From: Plantago ovata
Taxonomy: Eukaryota > Streptophyta > Magnoliopsida > Lamiales > Plantaginaceae
Assembly (NCBI GenBank): GCA_028274465.1
Contig: CM051458.1
Coordinates: 103,246,855 to 103,310,854 of the forward strand
Reading direction: 5' to 3'
DNA length: 64,000 nt
A program made the position numbers and the translations under genes. The notes beneath the pieces were generated by a model that did not search any database, was not told where the DNA came from, and saw only the letters and a program-made list of their open reading frames with translations. Positions 47,778 to 61,723 of the stretch are shown one piece after another (positions within the stretch are counted from its first letter, which is position 1; every line of letters begins with the position of its first letter).

Positions 47778-49056
47778 TGGAAGTGTCAAAACAATATTGT
47801 TGTTGTCTATATGCCTCAATGACAAACCACGTACGTACCCACCTATTCACATGTGCACCCGGCCTTCATCATTGAAACCAAACAAACAATTCTCTCCAAT
47901 ACGTACATTCATTCTATACCATCTATTTGCCTTACTTGGAGTTCATTCTTCACTTATTTTAATTAGTTACCCTTCTAACTTACTTGGTACAAGATAAAGA
48001 TCACGAGAATAACTTGTGTTATACGGTCTGACATTTGGACTTGTACGTGGATCGTGGTAAATGGGGGTAAACTTGTGTTATACGGCCTGACAATTGGACA
48101 TAAACTGCATATAAAATCTCCTCGAGTGATCTGAAAGTAGCACCGAACTCCCCCAAACTAGCACGGATGCGGGAGCCACCCGAATTCACATAAATCAAAT
48201 AGCACAAGCGGAGATGTGATATATTATATTAGATAATTAATATAAATGATTAAATTCGACATATCTTTATAACTTTTGAACTTAGGAAGAGTTGGAATTA
48301 TATCATAGCATCATATCTCTCTCTAAATTTGAGTTTTCGGATACTTGGAATTAAATATATATAGGAGCCGCACCCAATTGGGGAGCAAGAGTGATCTAAC
48401 TGGATATCAGCATAAGACTGAATCAAAGAACTTTGTTACATCTAAGCAACTTTACTAGGTAACTGTTTTCACTGCAGGCTTTTAGCTGAACTTACAAATT
48501 GCAACAATTCTCATTCCTTTCATCATTGGCTAATTGACCAAATTGTAACAGGTGTGCCTTACCGGCAGTTTTCTTTCCGACCCAATTGCATGCATGAGTC
48601 ATGTAACTATATGCCAACTTGGATCAAAGTGTTTAATGCTCCCCATTGCAAAGAAGCTAATTTTTGCCATTTGCTAGCCTATGAAATCCTCTACACGACG
48701 AATTGTGTATGTACACGTGTCTTATCAAAATTCGTTGTGATCTATGTATAGGGACCATCATAATTTACAATATAACAATTACGTGACACACTGTAACGCA
48801 AAACTATAGATAGGTTTGTAAGTCAAACATGCACTTATTAGATGACATTTGGCTCCAATGATCATTCACGTCAAATCTAGCTAGACATGATTCAAAGACT
48901 CTTATAACATGATAGAATTCCGTCTCATTACAAGCTCGAACTTGTAGAGTGTTCCCCAATAGGATGAAGGTGGAGACCTAGGTTTATGGCAAACATATAC
49001 TACAATTGAAATTCATATAGCATTTTGGTTCATTGACACGTCACACTTGCCCGATT

Positions 49057-49185
49057 AAAGTTTCGTTTGATCTTTATCTATTATTATCATGCTATGGACC
49101 ATCACGATTCGTGTCTCATGAAAGTTTCGCTTGATCTTTATCTACTATTATTATGCTATGGACCATCACGATTCGAACAATAATG
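49057..49185. repeat. Tandem duplication of about 68 bases
   Basis: AAAGTTTCG(t/c)TTGATCTTTATCT, then ATTAT(c/t)ATGCTATGGACC, ATCACGATTCG occurs twice head to tail. A more diverged relative of the following sequence lies at about 48752-48835. Confidence 0.8.
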
Positions 49186-52100
49186 ACATGACACACTAAA
49201 ATGCAAACATAAATAATCTACATTTGAAGTACATTTCAATGTGAAACATGGTCCATCTCAACTCTCAACTACTCAATATCACCCATCGCTTGAGAATATC
49301 CTGAATACTACGTGCTATAAAATATGGAATTCACCACCTCCCTGTTCTATAACACCTTTTAAGAGGTACTCAAGCTCATTAGGGGGGTCAACAAAGTTGG
49401 CTAGAAAATTGCAGATGTGCACTGAGATAAGGAGAAAGAGACCTCCAAGGAGGAGCAGAGATCCTACTACAATGGAAAAGGAGAGGAAAGATTGGATCCA
49501 TCCGGGGAGAAACGTTGGTCATCCGACTCGAACTAGCCCTTTGAAAGTTCTACAATTAAATTGAACAACGTAAACATTTTACCATGTGATTACCGTCTAA
49601 CAATAATAACTCGTCTCGTGAAGTAAAATTTTCTCTTTGAACTCTGTCTGTATTGACAAGGCTGTATGAATAACCTTCGGCATCTAAGACATAGATAACA
49701 GTTTTCTCTATTAATTCCATCATCAGCATCATCATCATATGTGTGCTCTGAGCAACAGCAGTTTTATCTTATTTACTACATTGTCTGTATTGGAGCTTCA
49801 CATGTTGGATATACTACAATGTGATTCTGTCACAAGCTTCTGTTTCAGTAGGATAAGTTTCATAAATGTAAATACAGATGCATTTACACCAGATATTTTG
49901 TCATTCAACATCTACATATAGTATGATTTTTTTTCTTACATTACCTCATCCTTCCGTTACTCACAAAATCTGAATTTTACCTTCTCAACCTCACTGTAAC
50001 AGACGCTTTTTATCTTGATCGAAGTACTGTACGTAACAAGTGATTGATAAGATAGCGGTACTTGTTTCTACAGCACTTTCACATGATAACGATCGTCTTT
50101 TTCCAGGAATTTATCCGGTTCATGAATAACTAGAACAAGCAGAGGACTATAACGGGAACAAATCCGAAATGGGTTCTAAAAGTTCTAATATCTTTTAAAT
50201 CAACACAAGAATTAATGAGAGCTAGACAAGTTTAAGATCAAATTAAGTGGCAAGAAGCATGTCACTGCTTTTATATTCATCATCAGATCAAGAATATCAT
50301 GAAAACCTTAAACTCAGTAGTCAAATATTAATAAAAAAATATGCAACAAATCTTATTCATTGTCATAAGACAGTGATGGTGGTCATGTATAGGATACCAT
50401 GCAAATTGGTCACGTGAGTATGAGTTGCTCTTCGGGAAAGTACATTCACATGCAAGTGTTACAAATCCATACAAAACAATTTAAACCATAAAGTTGAAAG
50501 AAAATGTTATCTTCATATTGCAGAGCAGCACATTACAACAGTAGTATGAGTAGTAGTATTAATATTTGAGTGGTTTTTGAGAATCACTCTCATTGCCTAA
50601 GACAAAAAAAAATTCACTTGGACATACTTAAGTGGAACCCGCAAAGATGTAACATGAATACTACGTATATTATCGGGAAAATTTTTGGTCCCCTAACTCA
50701 TGGTCCCTGCAAAAAGGTTCCGATTGATTTCATTTTTTACAGAATACGTCCCGTTTCAATATTAGCATACTCTACACTGTTACAGTGTACATCAAATCAT
50801 AGATGATTTATAAGGTCACTTGCATCAGGCACCTTTTGTTTTTGCTTGGAAAATTGTCGAAAAGAAAAGTGTCATTTACTGCTCTTCTCATCCAGCAAGT
50901 GAATTTTCTAATGTAAATGTTACAGGGCATTCTATTTGTGGAGAAGCTTACCCGTGCGTGCAAGAATCCTGGAAGAATGACAATATGACAGCTATATCTC
51001 TTGTCTTTACTGGTGTTCAGGATTAAACTAAGCAAATCCATATCCTACAATAACAGAGTCACAGATTAAACACAATCAATCACAACCAAAACCTTAATTA
51101 CTAGTATATGATTGTTAACAGTAGCACTGTAACTTGTGAAATTATTGAAAGAGCTACAGACAAGTTTGCCCGTGACCTGATCGCATATTTCTCTGGGATG
51201 TGATTTCCTGAAACAAATAAGTAGACATTTATATATAGACTAGACCATAAAATCAAGATGGTAATATTCATGCCATGACCATATAGAGACTTCAATATTT
51301 TTTATAAACCTTGTAAATTGTACAGGATGCTAGTCGACGTCATTGGACTATAACAGCCACTAGAAAACACGACATATGTTCGCTGAAGAACATACAGCGG
51401 TGCAATTTTCATGGCCACCATTTGGTTCATATTCGATGGGAGTAGAATTTGCTAGTATTTTTAATATAAATTTCACTGAGAATCACAATTATAATTTCCT
51501 AAAATAGCAACATGTTTGTCACCATGTGAACAAAGAGACATTCTGAAATAAGTCGAAAATTGTACCTAGCAAAAATGCTGGCATACGTGTTAAATTAAGC
51601 TCACGGGTCGCTCCCCCCACCCCCTATATATTTCTGTATTGTTAAAAATGCAGGAAATTAAAGAAAAACATATACTTGCAACTGAAAGATAAGTATAGAG
51701 TATTGCATAATATACACGTACGTATATAACGAAATACTAGACTTATTCCAACCTGGCAGTATGTCTTTGACCAACCCAACAAAACCTTACAGTTGTCATC
51801 AAAGGCAGTTACAAAAATTTGATTTGATGTAATGAAACCTCTCTCAAACAGATCTAAGGAGAAGATTATCGTTTTCAGACATGATAACACTCCTGGCGGA
51901 ATAAACATAGGCACTATTACACGAGTATAGTTCATATGTTCACATAAGATTAGCGAGGTAGGGCACTCACCTGTTCCATTTAAAAGTTCAGGAAAATATT
52001 AGAGCCACCAACTTTCAGAATTGTGTTGATGTTGATAGTGTCATCACTATATTGCATGAAATAAGTGATGAGTAAAGACGAAATGGACACTGCAAAAGAA

Positions 52101-54466
52101 GTACGAACATTATTTTTTTAATGCTTGTCGTTATTTAGCAGCGGGGCCTAATCCAACTTGCTTAATAGCAAAACAAGTACAGTTCTTTAAATAAGACATA
52201 ACAAATCACGTCGAGACCAAGACAATAATATATTCACAAGAGTACTAATAATGTAGATTGATATTTGGAAATGATCACAAGTCCTTGAAATAGATAAGGT
52301 TATGGTTACTGAAATTTCAAAAGGAAAGCATTAAGAAATATGAAGTCCGTAATCATGGCACACATTATCAACTAGGAATAGAGCGCGAAAGAGTGTCAGC
52401 ACAACCAGAAAAAGTCCACTTATGGGCAATTAGCAGGGGCGGGGAGGGAGGACAGGGTTCAAATTTAAACCGACCAAGATAAGTAAATAATGGCAGTAAT
52501 AAAAAGAAGAATCAGTTCTGCGACAATGCAAGTTTCAGAGTGTAAACTGCTTCAGTCAGTTTCAATGAACGGTCTGATAATACAGATGAGTAATCAAAAT
52601 TGAGTTTTTACATCTACTTGTATTTCTAGTTATTGTAAGTGAAATTGACAATTGAAATTACTTACAAAGCACCAAATTAACTTTGAACTAAGGAATGAAT
52701 AAATGGATGATTCACCCGTATTTAAACCCCTACAATAAGACGGGAGTTGGAAAATCATTGCATTTGGTAAAGATAGTTTCAATGTATACATGAAGCATTT
52801 TCATTATGTATTTAGCAAAAACAACCATTTAATGATTGGGTACCTTTTACAACTGGATCCAGGTTCCGCTAATTTCTTTTTCATCATGCTACAATAAGCC
52901 ATTCTGTGTCTTACTAGATGAGTAGATTAAGCTGTAGTTTTATTCCCATTTGTATCATTAGTTTCTTATTTCTGCTGTAATTCTTTACAAGTCCTTCCAT
53001 CACAAGTACATTCTTTTTTAATGTCATCTTAAATAATAGTTTAGCTTGATCCTCATCATGATTCATGATAAAAGGACCTAACCCCACTTATCTTCTATGT
53101 ACTTGATGACATAAAGACTTAAATGCGGGTATCGCTTCTCACTCTTTTAAATATTGACTTCTGACTACTAGTCTAGCTCTTATTATAAGCTGAAGACCTG
53201 AAATTAAAAAGTAACAGTACTTAATTATACTACTTCAGCTTCTAATTGTCTAGAGCCGAGTCCCGAACTAAACACATCCCACAACTTCCCCAGCCCACAC
53301 ACAAAAAAGAACATTGCAAGTTGGTCGGGAATAAGGTCATGTTTGCTTGACAAATTATACTTCAAAATCTGAAAGGTAAGTAAACAAGGCTCTATCAGAA
53401 AATAATAATGATCGAATGAGAGGACGGCACGAAACTATGATGCCAATTGAAAATTTAATTTGATAAGATGATGTGGGTGAGTAACTGAGTGCCTACGGAG
53501 TACTTTGTCTTATTTTACAAATTAACAATCAACATGTTTCACTGTGAAAATCTAAAGTTACGAAGGGTTCAAGAATTCAAGTCAATTAGCATCATTGAAA
53601 CTAGCAAAGTGGATATCTTTGTCAGCTTTTGACTTAGCATAGTCTTTACTAGCAAAGAAGATAGGCACGACATTTCAGTGAAAATAAATCATACCTTTCT
53701 ATAAAACTTAAGCCCTGTGAAGTAAATCCATCTTCAGTTAACCTGATGCACCATTATCCAGGAAATCATATTTAGTTCCCATTTTACAGAAAGAGACTTA
53801 AACTGGAAAAATTATATGGTTACTTAATACTTAAATACTCACAAAAGCCCTTGGCATACAATATTCTATAACTATACTAACTCAATATCTGCGGGTACGA
53901 ATAATGACAAAACAAATGGCGTAAACCAACAGCCAGCCTCACAATATCAACCCCGAGACATAAAAATATGAAGATACCACACATGTGCAGGTGAAGATAA
54001 TACACCCAGAGTTACTCGAATGGAATAAGTTTGTTACGTCAAACGTGTATTCTATTATTTAATGAAAGTTACTGCACACAGAAAGTATGATAATAGAACA
54101 CGCAGTGGGAAGTTTACCAATAGGGACTCCATTCTTCTCATTTAGCAAGTTCCAGAACCACAAAGCCAGAGAAGAACTTCTCTAATCTCACGTGCAATAG
54201 AAGTCATGTACTCTTGACTGCTTGAATGATGCAATATGGCAATAGATTACCAGGAGTAAGCCTTCCAATGAATTAGCATAATTCTAAAGAAAACCTGTAG
54301 TCTTTCAGGTAACAGTTAAATCATGATGCATGTACATCTGATTGTTTAAGTGCATCAAACTTCAAGGCTACAGAAAGTGAGGCTTCATAGTTACCAATGT
54401 TTCAGTCTTCACCCTGAAATGCATATTTTGAACTTGGTACATAACCCAGAGCTTTCATCTCTCTCT

Positions 54467-56646
54467 TCAGCTTTCCAGCATGTCGTAGATATCATCCTTT
54501 TGAGGGTGATTTGTATCTCTTGCATAAAATGTATGAACTCTACCCCCCAAAGATATCCAACTACAGCCTGGCTCCTTGCTAATACCTTTTTGTTTCATCA
54601 CTCGCCTCAGATCAAGCCAGTCTCTCATGCTACCTGTTTCCATGTATGTATTGGAGAGAAGAACATATGTAGAAGAATATTCCGGACAAAGAGACAGAAT
54701 CTTTCTGGATGCGGTTTCACCAAGCTCGGCATTACCATGAATCCTATATGCAGCCAACAAAGTTTGCCACACCATCTCATCTGGTTCAACAGGCATTTCC
54801 CCTATGAACTCAAATGCTTCATCCAAGCGCCCAGAGCGACCTAAGAGGTCAACGATACATGCATAGTGTTCCATTTTTGGCACCAAACCATGGTTTTTCT
54901 CCATTGACCAAAAGTATTGAAGGCCTTCCTCAACAAGACCTGCATGACTACATGCAAACAGAACACATAGGAAGGTGACAGCAGTTGGCTTGATATTCAA
55001 TTGTTCCATTCTTTTGAAATACCAAAGTGCGCGAGCGACAGAACCATGATAGGCATGCCCAGATATTATAGCAGTCAAGGATACAGCATCAGGATTAGAT
55101 TTTTTTTTTTGAAACGGGCATCAGGATTAGATATCCTATTGAAAACCATCTCAGCCTCACTTAAACTTCCTCCCTTAGCATATATATATATCAATCAGAG
55201 CACTTTCAATGCATCTTACAGCCTCACGGCCTAATTTGCAGAGACGACAATGTAATTGACGGCTGTACTCAATAACATAGATTAGCACACGCAGTAAGGA
55301 CACTAGATAGAGTAAACTGATTGGGAGTAAAACCTTCTTCTCTCATATGAGTGAATATAATCAGTGGTTTTTCCCATTCAGCACACTGAGAATATGCTGT
55401 AACTAACGTGGTCCAGGATACCAAGTTTCTGCATTTCATCCTGCTGAAGGTCTTCTCCACTTCTTCAAGAGATCCGCATTTGGAATAAGCATCTGCAATG
55501 GCATTATCCACACTGAGAACTGAATTATCCCCGGATTTTAAAACCATCCCATGCACCTCCTTCAAGAACCATAAGCACTTCAAATTTGCAATCACATCAA
55601 ATACACTACAGTATGTGTAAAGATCAGACTTTATGTTGTTTTTACACATGTTATCATAGAGTTGCAAAGCTTGTTGACTACAATCAGATAGTAAATATCC
55701 AGAAATCATAGCGTTCCACGGTCTGTTCCTCTCACAATCAGCGAAGTGAGTGTCAAACACAGACCTGGCCTCAAATAAATCACCACATTTTGAGTACATG
55801 TCTATTAGAGCAGTCCCAACAAGAATATTATCCTCCATAACCGATTCTGATACACATGCATGTACTTGCTATCCCTTATTAACATGCCAACAGCCTTTAA
55901 ACACTAATTAGAGTATCAATATTTGGACCAAACCCTTGCTCCTTCATTTTCATAAAATGGTCAAATGACTTTAAATGCAGACCATTTGCAGTAAGTGCAG
56001 ATATCATAGCATTCCAGGAGACATCGTTGTGTTCCTACACAGAATTGAAGACTCGATAAGCCTCCTCCACTTTTCCTAACCTTACATACATGTTAAGGAG
56101 TGTGGTGCTAACTATCACATGAGACCAGAAACCCCTAACAATAATCTGTGCATGCACAACATCACCTAAATTATCATGATTCATCCCAATACATGATTGC
56201 AGGACCACAGAATATGTGAATCCATCCGGAAATATCCCATAATTGACCATGTCGAGGAAATAATACAAACCATCACGGAACAACTCTTGCTGATTTGATC
56301 CTACAATCATGACACTCCAAGAAAACACATTTTTCTGGGGTATGTGGCTAAACACTATCTTAGCAAATCGAAAATCCGAACATTTATAATATGCATGGAT
56401 GACATGATTGAGTATCACCAACAAGTTATCATCTGTAAAATCTGACTTTAGAACATACCCATGAATTGCTCTCGTTTCTGTAATTAACCTTTTCTCCGCA
56501 CAACAATGGAGCTGAGCCACCAGCTCCTGGACTTGAGTCTTTCTGGGAGCTGCTCCAACTTGAAATAACTTGCTCCTCAAACCCCTGCTTCTTTTCTTGT
56601 CATCCTGAGAAGTGATCCTTACAGACGATGTTCCATGCTGATGCAA
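54467..56646 (-). pseudogene. Pentatricopeptide repeat (PLS/E-type) pseudogene
   Basis: Three long open stretches in three different frames (56646-56035, 55838-55269, 55078-54467) together resemble one intronless PPR protein of about 720 residues, a class that binds organellar RNA. PPR units are visible, for example DVSWNAMISAL, GTALIDMYSKCGDLFEARSV and DAYSKCGSLEEVEKTFSRM. The E-type end (PGCSWISLGGRVHTFYARD) is also present; no DYW tail follows. Lesions: an in-frame TAG at 56035-56037, frame changes at about 55880-55915 and 55265, an ATATAT expansion near 55180, and an 18-base retroposon tail at 55100-55117. With this many breaks it is a genuine pseudogene, not a consensus artefact. Confidence 0.88.
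55086..55131 (-). mobile_element. 18-base truncated LINE tail flanked by a 14-base target duplication
   Basis: GCATCAGGATTAGA occurs at 55086-55099 and again at 55118-55131. Between them, on the minus strand, are CCGTTTC and eleven A. This is the signature of target-primed insertion of a retroposon so truncated that only its last seven bases and poly-A remain. The tail matches the GCCGTTTA(n) ends elsewhere in the window. Removing the insert and one repeat restores the PPR reading ISNPDAVSLTAIISG. Confidence 0.85.
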
Positions 56647-57672
56647 ATTTTCAGGAGTTAATCATATATCCTCCACAGGCATTCCGAAAGCTTAAAAATC
56701 TCAATATATGCTTAACACCAAGTATAAACGAGAAATCAAAACAGTTCAACTGACTATCATCCACATGGTTTACCAAGTAGGCAATATTGATAAACAAAAC
56801 AAAAAAAAAAAAAAAAAAAAAAGAAAAAGGAAAACAACTCTGCTTTTCAGCTTATTACAATCTAAAACTCCCTTATGTTCAGTTTTATTTTCAAAAAAAT
56901 CTGAACACATTGCAAGACCGAGATTTTTAAACTGTTATCATCCTGCAAGTACTAATATACTAAGTTAACAATGTCTGCGTAGCAATTTTAGCATATTGTA
57001 CCAGATTCTACCAAACACTAAAGCTTCATAGACAAAATGCAGAGTAAGAAACAACTATATGCTTACTTCTTCTCTATTTGCAGGTATGTTCACGTGTGAC
57101 AATTCATCTTCCCCCGAACAGGTCCACGAAAGTATCATCGCCATATGCTTTAAAGATGAACGGAAACTACAGCAAGCAATACAGCATCACTTCAGTCAAC
57201 AACTTGTCGTTCATAACTTTCATCGAACATTTGGTGTGCATCTTCAGCAAAACACCGTTATATTGCCTAACAATTATATCTCCAGCTAGTAAAATTGCAT
57301 TTGATAGACTGTAAGTAAATGTCTTGTTTCTTTCTAATGGATATAGACAAAATCCAATATCCATCCTGAAGATGGCAAAAGATGCATATATATATCATAA
57401 TGAAAGGAGAAAAGAAAAAGAAGGAAGAATTGAAATAAGACAGACAAAAGGAAAACGAGGGTCGTTTGAAAATTCGCTCTAGGTCGTTCAGATTCGCTCC
57501 CGAACTGAATTGGAACTTTGTGCAATTTACCCTTCCTATTTTTGCAATTCGTCTACCTGAAAACCTAAACCCCTTTCTTCTTGTTCAGCTACCAAAGCTC
57601 CAAATTCAATTTCAGAGATACAGAGGGTATAAGAGTTAATCTCAGCAAAAGATCTACATCCATTGTCGCATC
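56647..57672. promoter_or_regulatory. Divergent space between PPR pseudogene and ARM gene
   Basis: Upstream of both genes. It contains a poly-A run at about 56799-56822. The last 250 bases before 57673 are the likely 5' UTR and promoter of the ARM gene. No gene is supported here. Confidence 0.45.
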
Positions 57673-60013
57673 ATGCGCGCTTTAGCAGCTCGTCTTAGCC
57701 CCGTAAGCTCTAATATTGATCCAGTTTACAGAATTTCTCACACTCATTTTCTCTATTTGTAGTTAATTGTTTGCTAATGCAGTATTTATGGAGAAGAGCT
57801 CTAGTGAATGTGCAACCTCGAAAGTTGTATTCATCATTCCAGCAAATTGGTACTGTTCTTCATACTTTGTCTATTTTTATATATTTATTGTAGATTAGTA
57901 ATGTTATTTTACTGATTGTTTTATGAGGATCAGTCTTATTTAGCTGATCAGTAATAGTCATCAATTGCTATATTTTGTTTCTTAACATCATCAATTGTAT
58001 GTATTTCGAAAATGATGCTTGTATAGCTAAGAAATTAGATTATATAAGTACATAGATTAGTTGTTTAAGAAATAAGTTTAACTGGTGAAAGTAACTAGGT
58101 CTAGTTGCATAATCATGAATGGTGGCAGATAAGCTTGTTGGGGATGAAAATATGATCAGTTATAACTTATAACTGTGTGTTAGATAATTGGAACCTTCTT
58201 GGCACTTTAGTCTAGCCCTAACTGCCAACTGGGGCAAAGGAAAATAAAAAATAATGTGTGTGGGAATATGCTGATTCAGATTTCTTAAGTTACACTTCCC
58301 TGAAAATGCTGGGGATCAATATATCACTGCATCATCTTGACCACTTTTACACCTAAACTTTGTCCTTGAATGCAGACTGCCTTTCCTTGTAAATAAATAC
58401 AATTTCATAAGGATTGCGTGCTCAGACTTGGCAGTGAAAGTGTAAACACTTTAGTTAGGCGGAATGCAAGGCATAGTATGATAATCACTCGTTAGGTGGC
58501 AAGTTATAGTGCATGTTGATGGATAATATTGCGACCAAAGCCTAAAATGTACTACATTAATTCACTACTGTAGAAAAAACCATAGACTAATTACTAATAT
58601 TAAGACACGTTGTTATTGATGGAAGAGAGTTACAGCGTGGAACTATAAGATTAATTCGCAGGCATTTTATTCACTCTAATTGAATTCTCTTTGTTTATTT
58701 TTCCTAGAGCAACATATACTGTAGCATTTTGTCTCCCTAAATGTTTACCCTTTGTGGTCACCGTCTTTGCTTTCCTGTATGCGTCTCTTGTTTTGTGGGG
58801 ACTTTTTTCTCATAAATTGTGGATTGTGGGTTATTTTCCCTTTTCTTTGTGAGTTTATTATTTATGCTATTTGTTTACAATGCCATTTTAATAGATGAAC
58901 AGGCACTTGAACAGGAGGCTGAGAAAAAAATAGGATGGTTTTTGAAACTAATTTTTGCTGGGACTGGAGCAACTGTTGCTTATAACTTATTACCTTACAT
59001 GGGTATGTTCTGCAACTAGCTCATGTTGTTGTAGTTATTTATTTCCATTTCAAATCTAAGATGTTTATGTGCTTGACCTGCAGGAGAAAATCTTATACAA
59101 CAATCTGTATCACTTTTACATGTGAAGGATCCTCTGTTCAAACGAATAGGAGCTTCCCGACTGGCTCGTATTGCTATAGATGGTATTTGAGCGAAATTTG
59201 TTATCTGATTAGTTACATGTCAATCAGTCAATGTTATTATTTAGGCTACAGGTCCACCTAATTAGTTCTTCTGCAAATGGACTGATACTATAATTTCTGG
59301 TTGTAAAAACCTGTTTAAAAAATGTGCAAGTATGGTCAAACAAACATTCCTCACGGAATCTCCTCATCTTCACTAAATATATTACGATAAAAAGATCCGT
59401 GTGGCTCACGCTTTTCCAATTTTAGAGTAATTCGGTATAGTCTCACCTATGGAGTTACAGGAAGTATGATATGGCGCTAACTTTGCTACTAGCAAAGTGT
59501 GCATGTGCCTTAGACCAAGGGAATTTATGAAACAATGTTGTCTTTGATATTTTAATTAAAGCTGGAGTTGACTCTTTTTTTTTTTTTTTTTTCTTTGATT
59601 ATCAGAAGAGAGGAGGATGAAAATAGTTGCACTGGGAGGAGCTCATCAGCTTGTAACAATGCTATCAGCTGCAAAAGATGATAAAACTCGGAAGGAAGCT
59701 TTGAAGGCTCTCGTTGCCATCGCAAAGTCAGGTCAGTTTGCAGTGTACCCCCATCAGGAACATCATTGTTCTTGAATGTTTATGTTTGTGGAGTCCCATA
59801 TCTTTAATGGGAGTTACGTGGTCAATTGATTGTTGTAATGACTGGTGCTTATCTTGTTCTGCTGCAGAAGAAGCTGCTGGTGCCTTACATGAAGCTGGAG
59901 CTATCCCTGTAATCAGGTCCACTCCAGATTCAGCTGAGCATGCTGACATAGAGAAGTACAAATCAAACTTGTTAGCCAGATTCCGAGATCTAAGATATGA
60001 AGTTCCATCTTGA
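57673..60013 (+). CDS. ARM-repeat-like protein, probably organellar or membrane-anchored
   Basis: Six exons in one frame (57673-57702, 57783-57849, 58895-59002, 59084-59182, 59606-59731, 59868-60013) encode 191 residues. The Arg-rich, acid-poor N-terminus (MRALAARLSPYLWRRALVNV) looks like a mitochondrial presequence. It is followed by a hydrophobic stretch (WFLKLIFAGTGATVAYNLLP) that could span a membrane. The C-terminal half has armadillo-like helices: RIGASRLARIAIDEERRM, VALGGAHQLVTML, RKEALKALVAIAKSEEAAGA, LHEAGAIPVI. It corresponds by similarity and position to the Arabidopsis ARM superfamily protein At3g56210 (from memory). Its biochemical role is unknown to me. No lesions. Intron 2 is about 1 kb; the first exon has only ten codons. 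Confidence 0.88.
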
Positions 60014-61723
60014 GATTGCTGCAAATGTAATTCTGAATCACTTGAAAACTTTAGACATCTAATTAAGAAATTTACTTTATAGATGCATGGTAATAATAAG
60101 AGTCAGTTGTAAACTGCTTTTTGCCAGGACTACAAGTAGTCGATATGGCATTATTATTATAGTTTTTGGAAAAAACCTAGAACAATTTGTCTACATAGTT
60201 GCAGTAAAGCAACATTGTAAAGGAAGGAGGGGAACATCTGGAATCATGAGGTGCGTACAAAATGGAGATTGCGGAAGGAAGAATGATGTGCCAATCTCAG
60301 CCTACAATAATTGGAATTCAGAGAATAGTAAAGAACAGAAAGTGAAAGGCATCTACATATATGTATGCTGAATTGAAGTGTTTCAAATGCGAAACTTTAT
60401 TAAGGGAATGGGCAAACCCAACTACTCTCCATTGAAGTAAAGGGCAACATAATTCAATCATTTAGTACCAAACTTATAGAAACATCCTCCTAACTTATAA
60501 GATAGGTATAATATCTAAAATCAAACCGAGATACAGAACAAAAGGTAGTAGTGCATAACACAAACATATATACTAATTAAAACGAACATAAACATGAGTC
60601 TAATTGTTCTGTTTAGTACGTACTTGCTGCTGGTGTTATATATGTCCTGTTTTGACAGATTATTTCAGATTATTGGGACGAGTCTGTAACAATCTTTGGT
60701 TGTAACCTGATGATTCTATTTCCGTTTCAATCCCTATAATAAAATTGTTCCAAATCTGATAACCTATGACACAATGTGTAGGTCCATTTGTTTTCACATC
60801 AACATCACAAAAATCAGCATTTGGCCTCAAATCAAATATTAAGACACTGCAAAACTCTGACGCCCAACACAAAATTCAAATAAGACTAGCTCCACACACA
60901 CACAAATAATAAAGCGCCATAGCAGCAACAAGAACCAGCAAATATATTCATGATGAAAGAGAAACACATAGCTAACTACTACAGTGTCATAGGGGAGACG
61001 ATATAACTCGCAGCCGAATAGGCGAATACATAATTGAGCATCAGAGGGAATTATAAACAACGAATTAAACCAGTGAAACTTTCGCAAAAGTCATCTCTTA
61101 ACCAGGTGTTGGGCACACGCTCCTACTAATGAGATGTGAATTTCCTATTTATTTAAGGAAATCATAAATTTCACAATACTTGTTCATTGATGGAGATTGC
61201 GGAAGGAAGAATAATGTACCAATCTCAGCATACAATAGATGAAATTCAAAGTATTTCAATCAGATCAATAGTAATTAAAGAACAGAAAGTGAAAGACATC
61301 TAGGTGTTGAAATGAAGTGTTTAAAATGAGGAACTTAATTAATTAAATGAAAAGACCAAACTCAACTACTCTCCAATATTGAACTATATATATAATATCA
61401 ATTAAAGGAATGGCAACATAAATAAAATAATTTAGTACCGAACTTATAGAAAAATCTTATAAGATAGGTATAATATCCAAGATCCCAGACCGAGATATAG
61501 AACCAAAGGTACTGCATGCATGACAAACAACACGAAAACGAAATGTAAACATGAGTCTGATTAAGTAATCATTAACCGATCGAGTTCTTCCAGCTCAATC
61601 ATGCTCAACCCAAAATGCTCATCATCTTGTTCCTCTGTTCATTGTAATGTCCTTCATCTTCGCAGTGACTTTTTTTCTTTTTTTTTTTTCTTTTTCTACG
61701 TAGAACCAGCAAATATATTCATG

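Larger units (their letters stand above)
43855..54466. other. 10.6 kb gene-poor region
   Basis: No protein or RNA gene can be supported. Contents: a tandem pair at 44246-44322, a TA-rich stretch, A-rich low complexity at about 45580-45620, a diverged tandem repeat at about 46262-46580, a CA/GACACA repeat at about 47407-47447, an AAT microsatellite, a duplicated AACTTGTGTTATACGG block at about 48010 and 48068, a tandem pair at about 49057-49185, and otherwise AT-rich sequence. From memory, the Arabidopsis counterparts of the two flanking genes (At3g56210 and At3g56220) are neighbours, so this space is expanded here. Confidence 0.55.

Noticed and set aside
49241-49564. 107-residue open frame with a Lys/Arg-rich end
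   Set aside because: No recognisable motif, no splice partners and no conserved context. It may be a retroelement scrap, but I cannot support that.
50820-51026. 68-residue open frame in the gene-poor region
   Set aside because: No domain, no splice signals in phase, and typical chance length.
54350-54844. 164-residue open frame on the plus strand
   Set aside because: It is antisense to the PPR pseudogene and has no recognisable domain.
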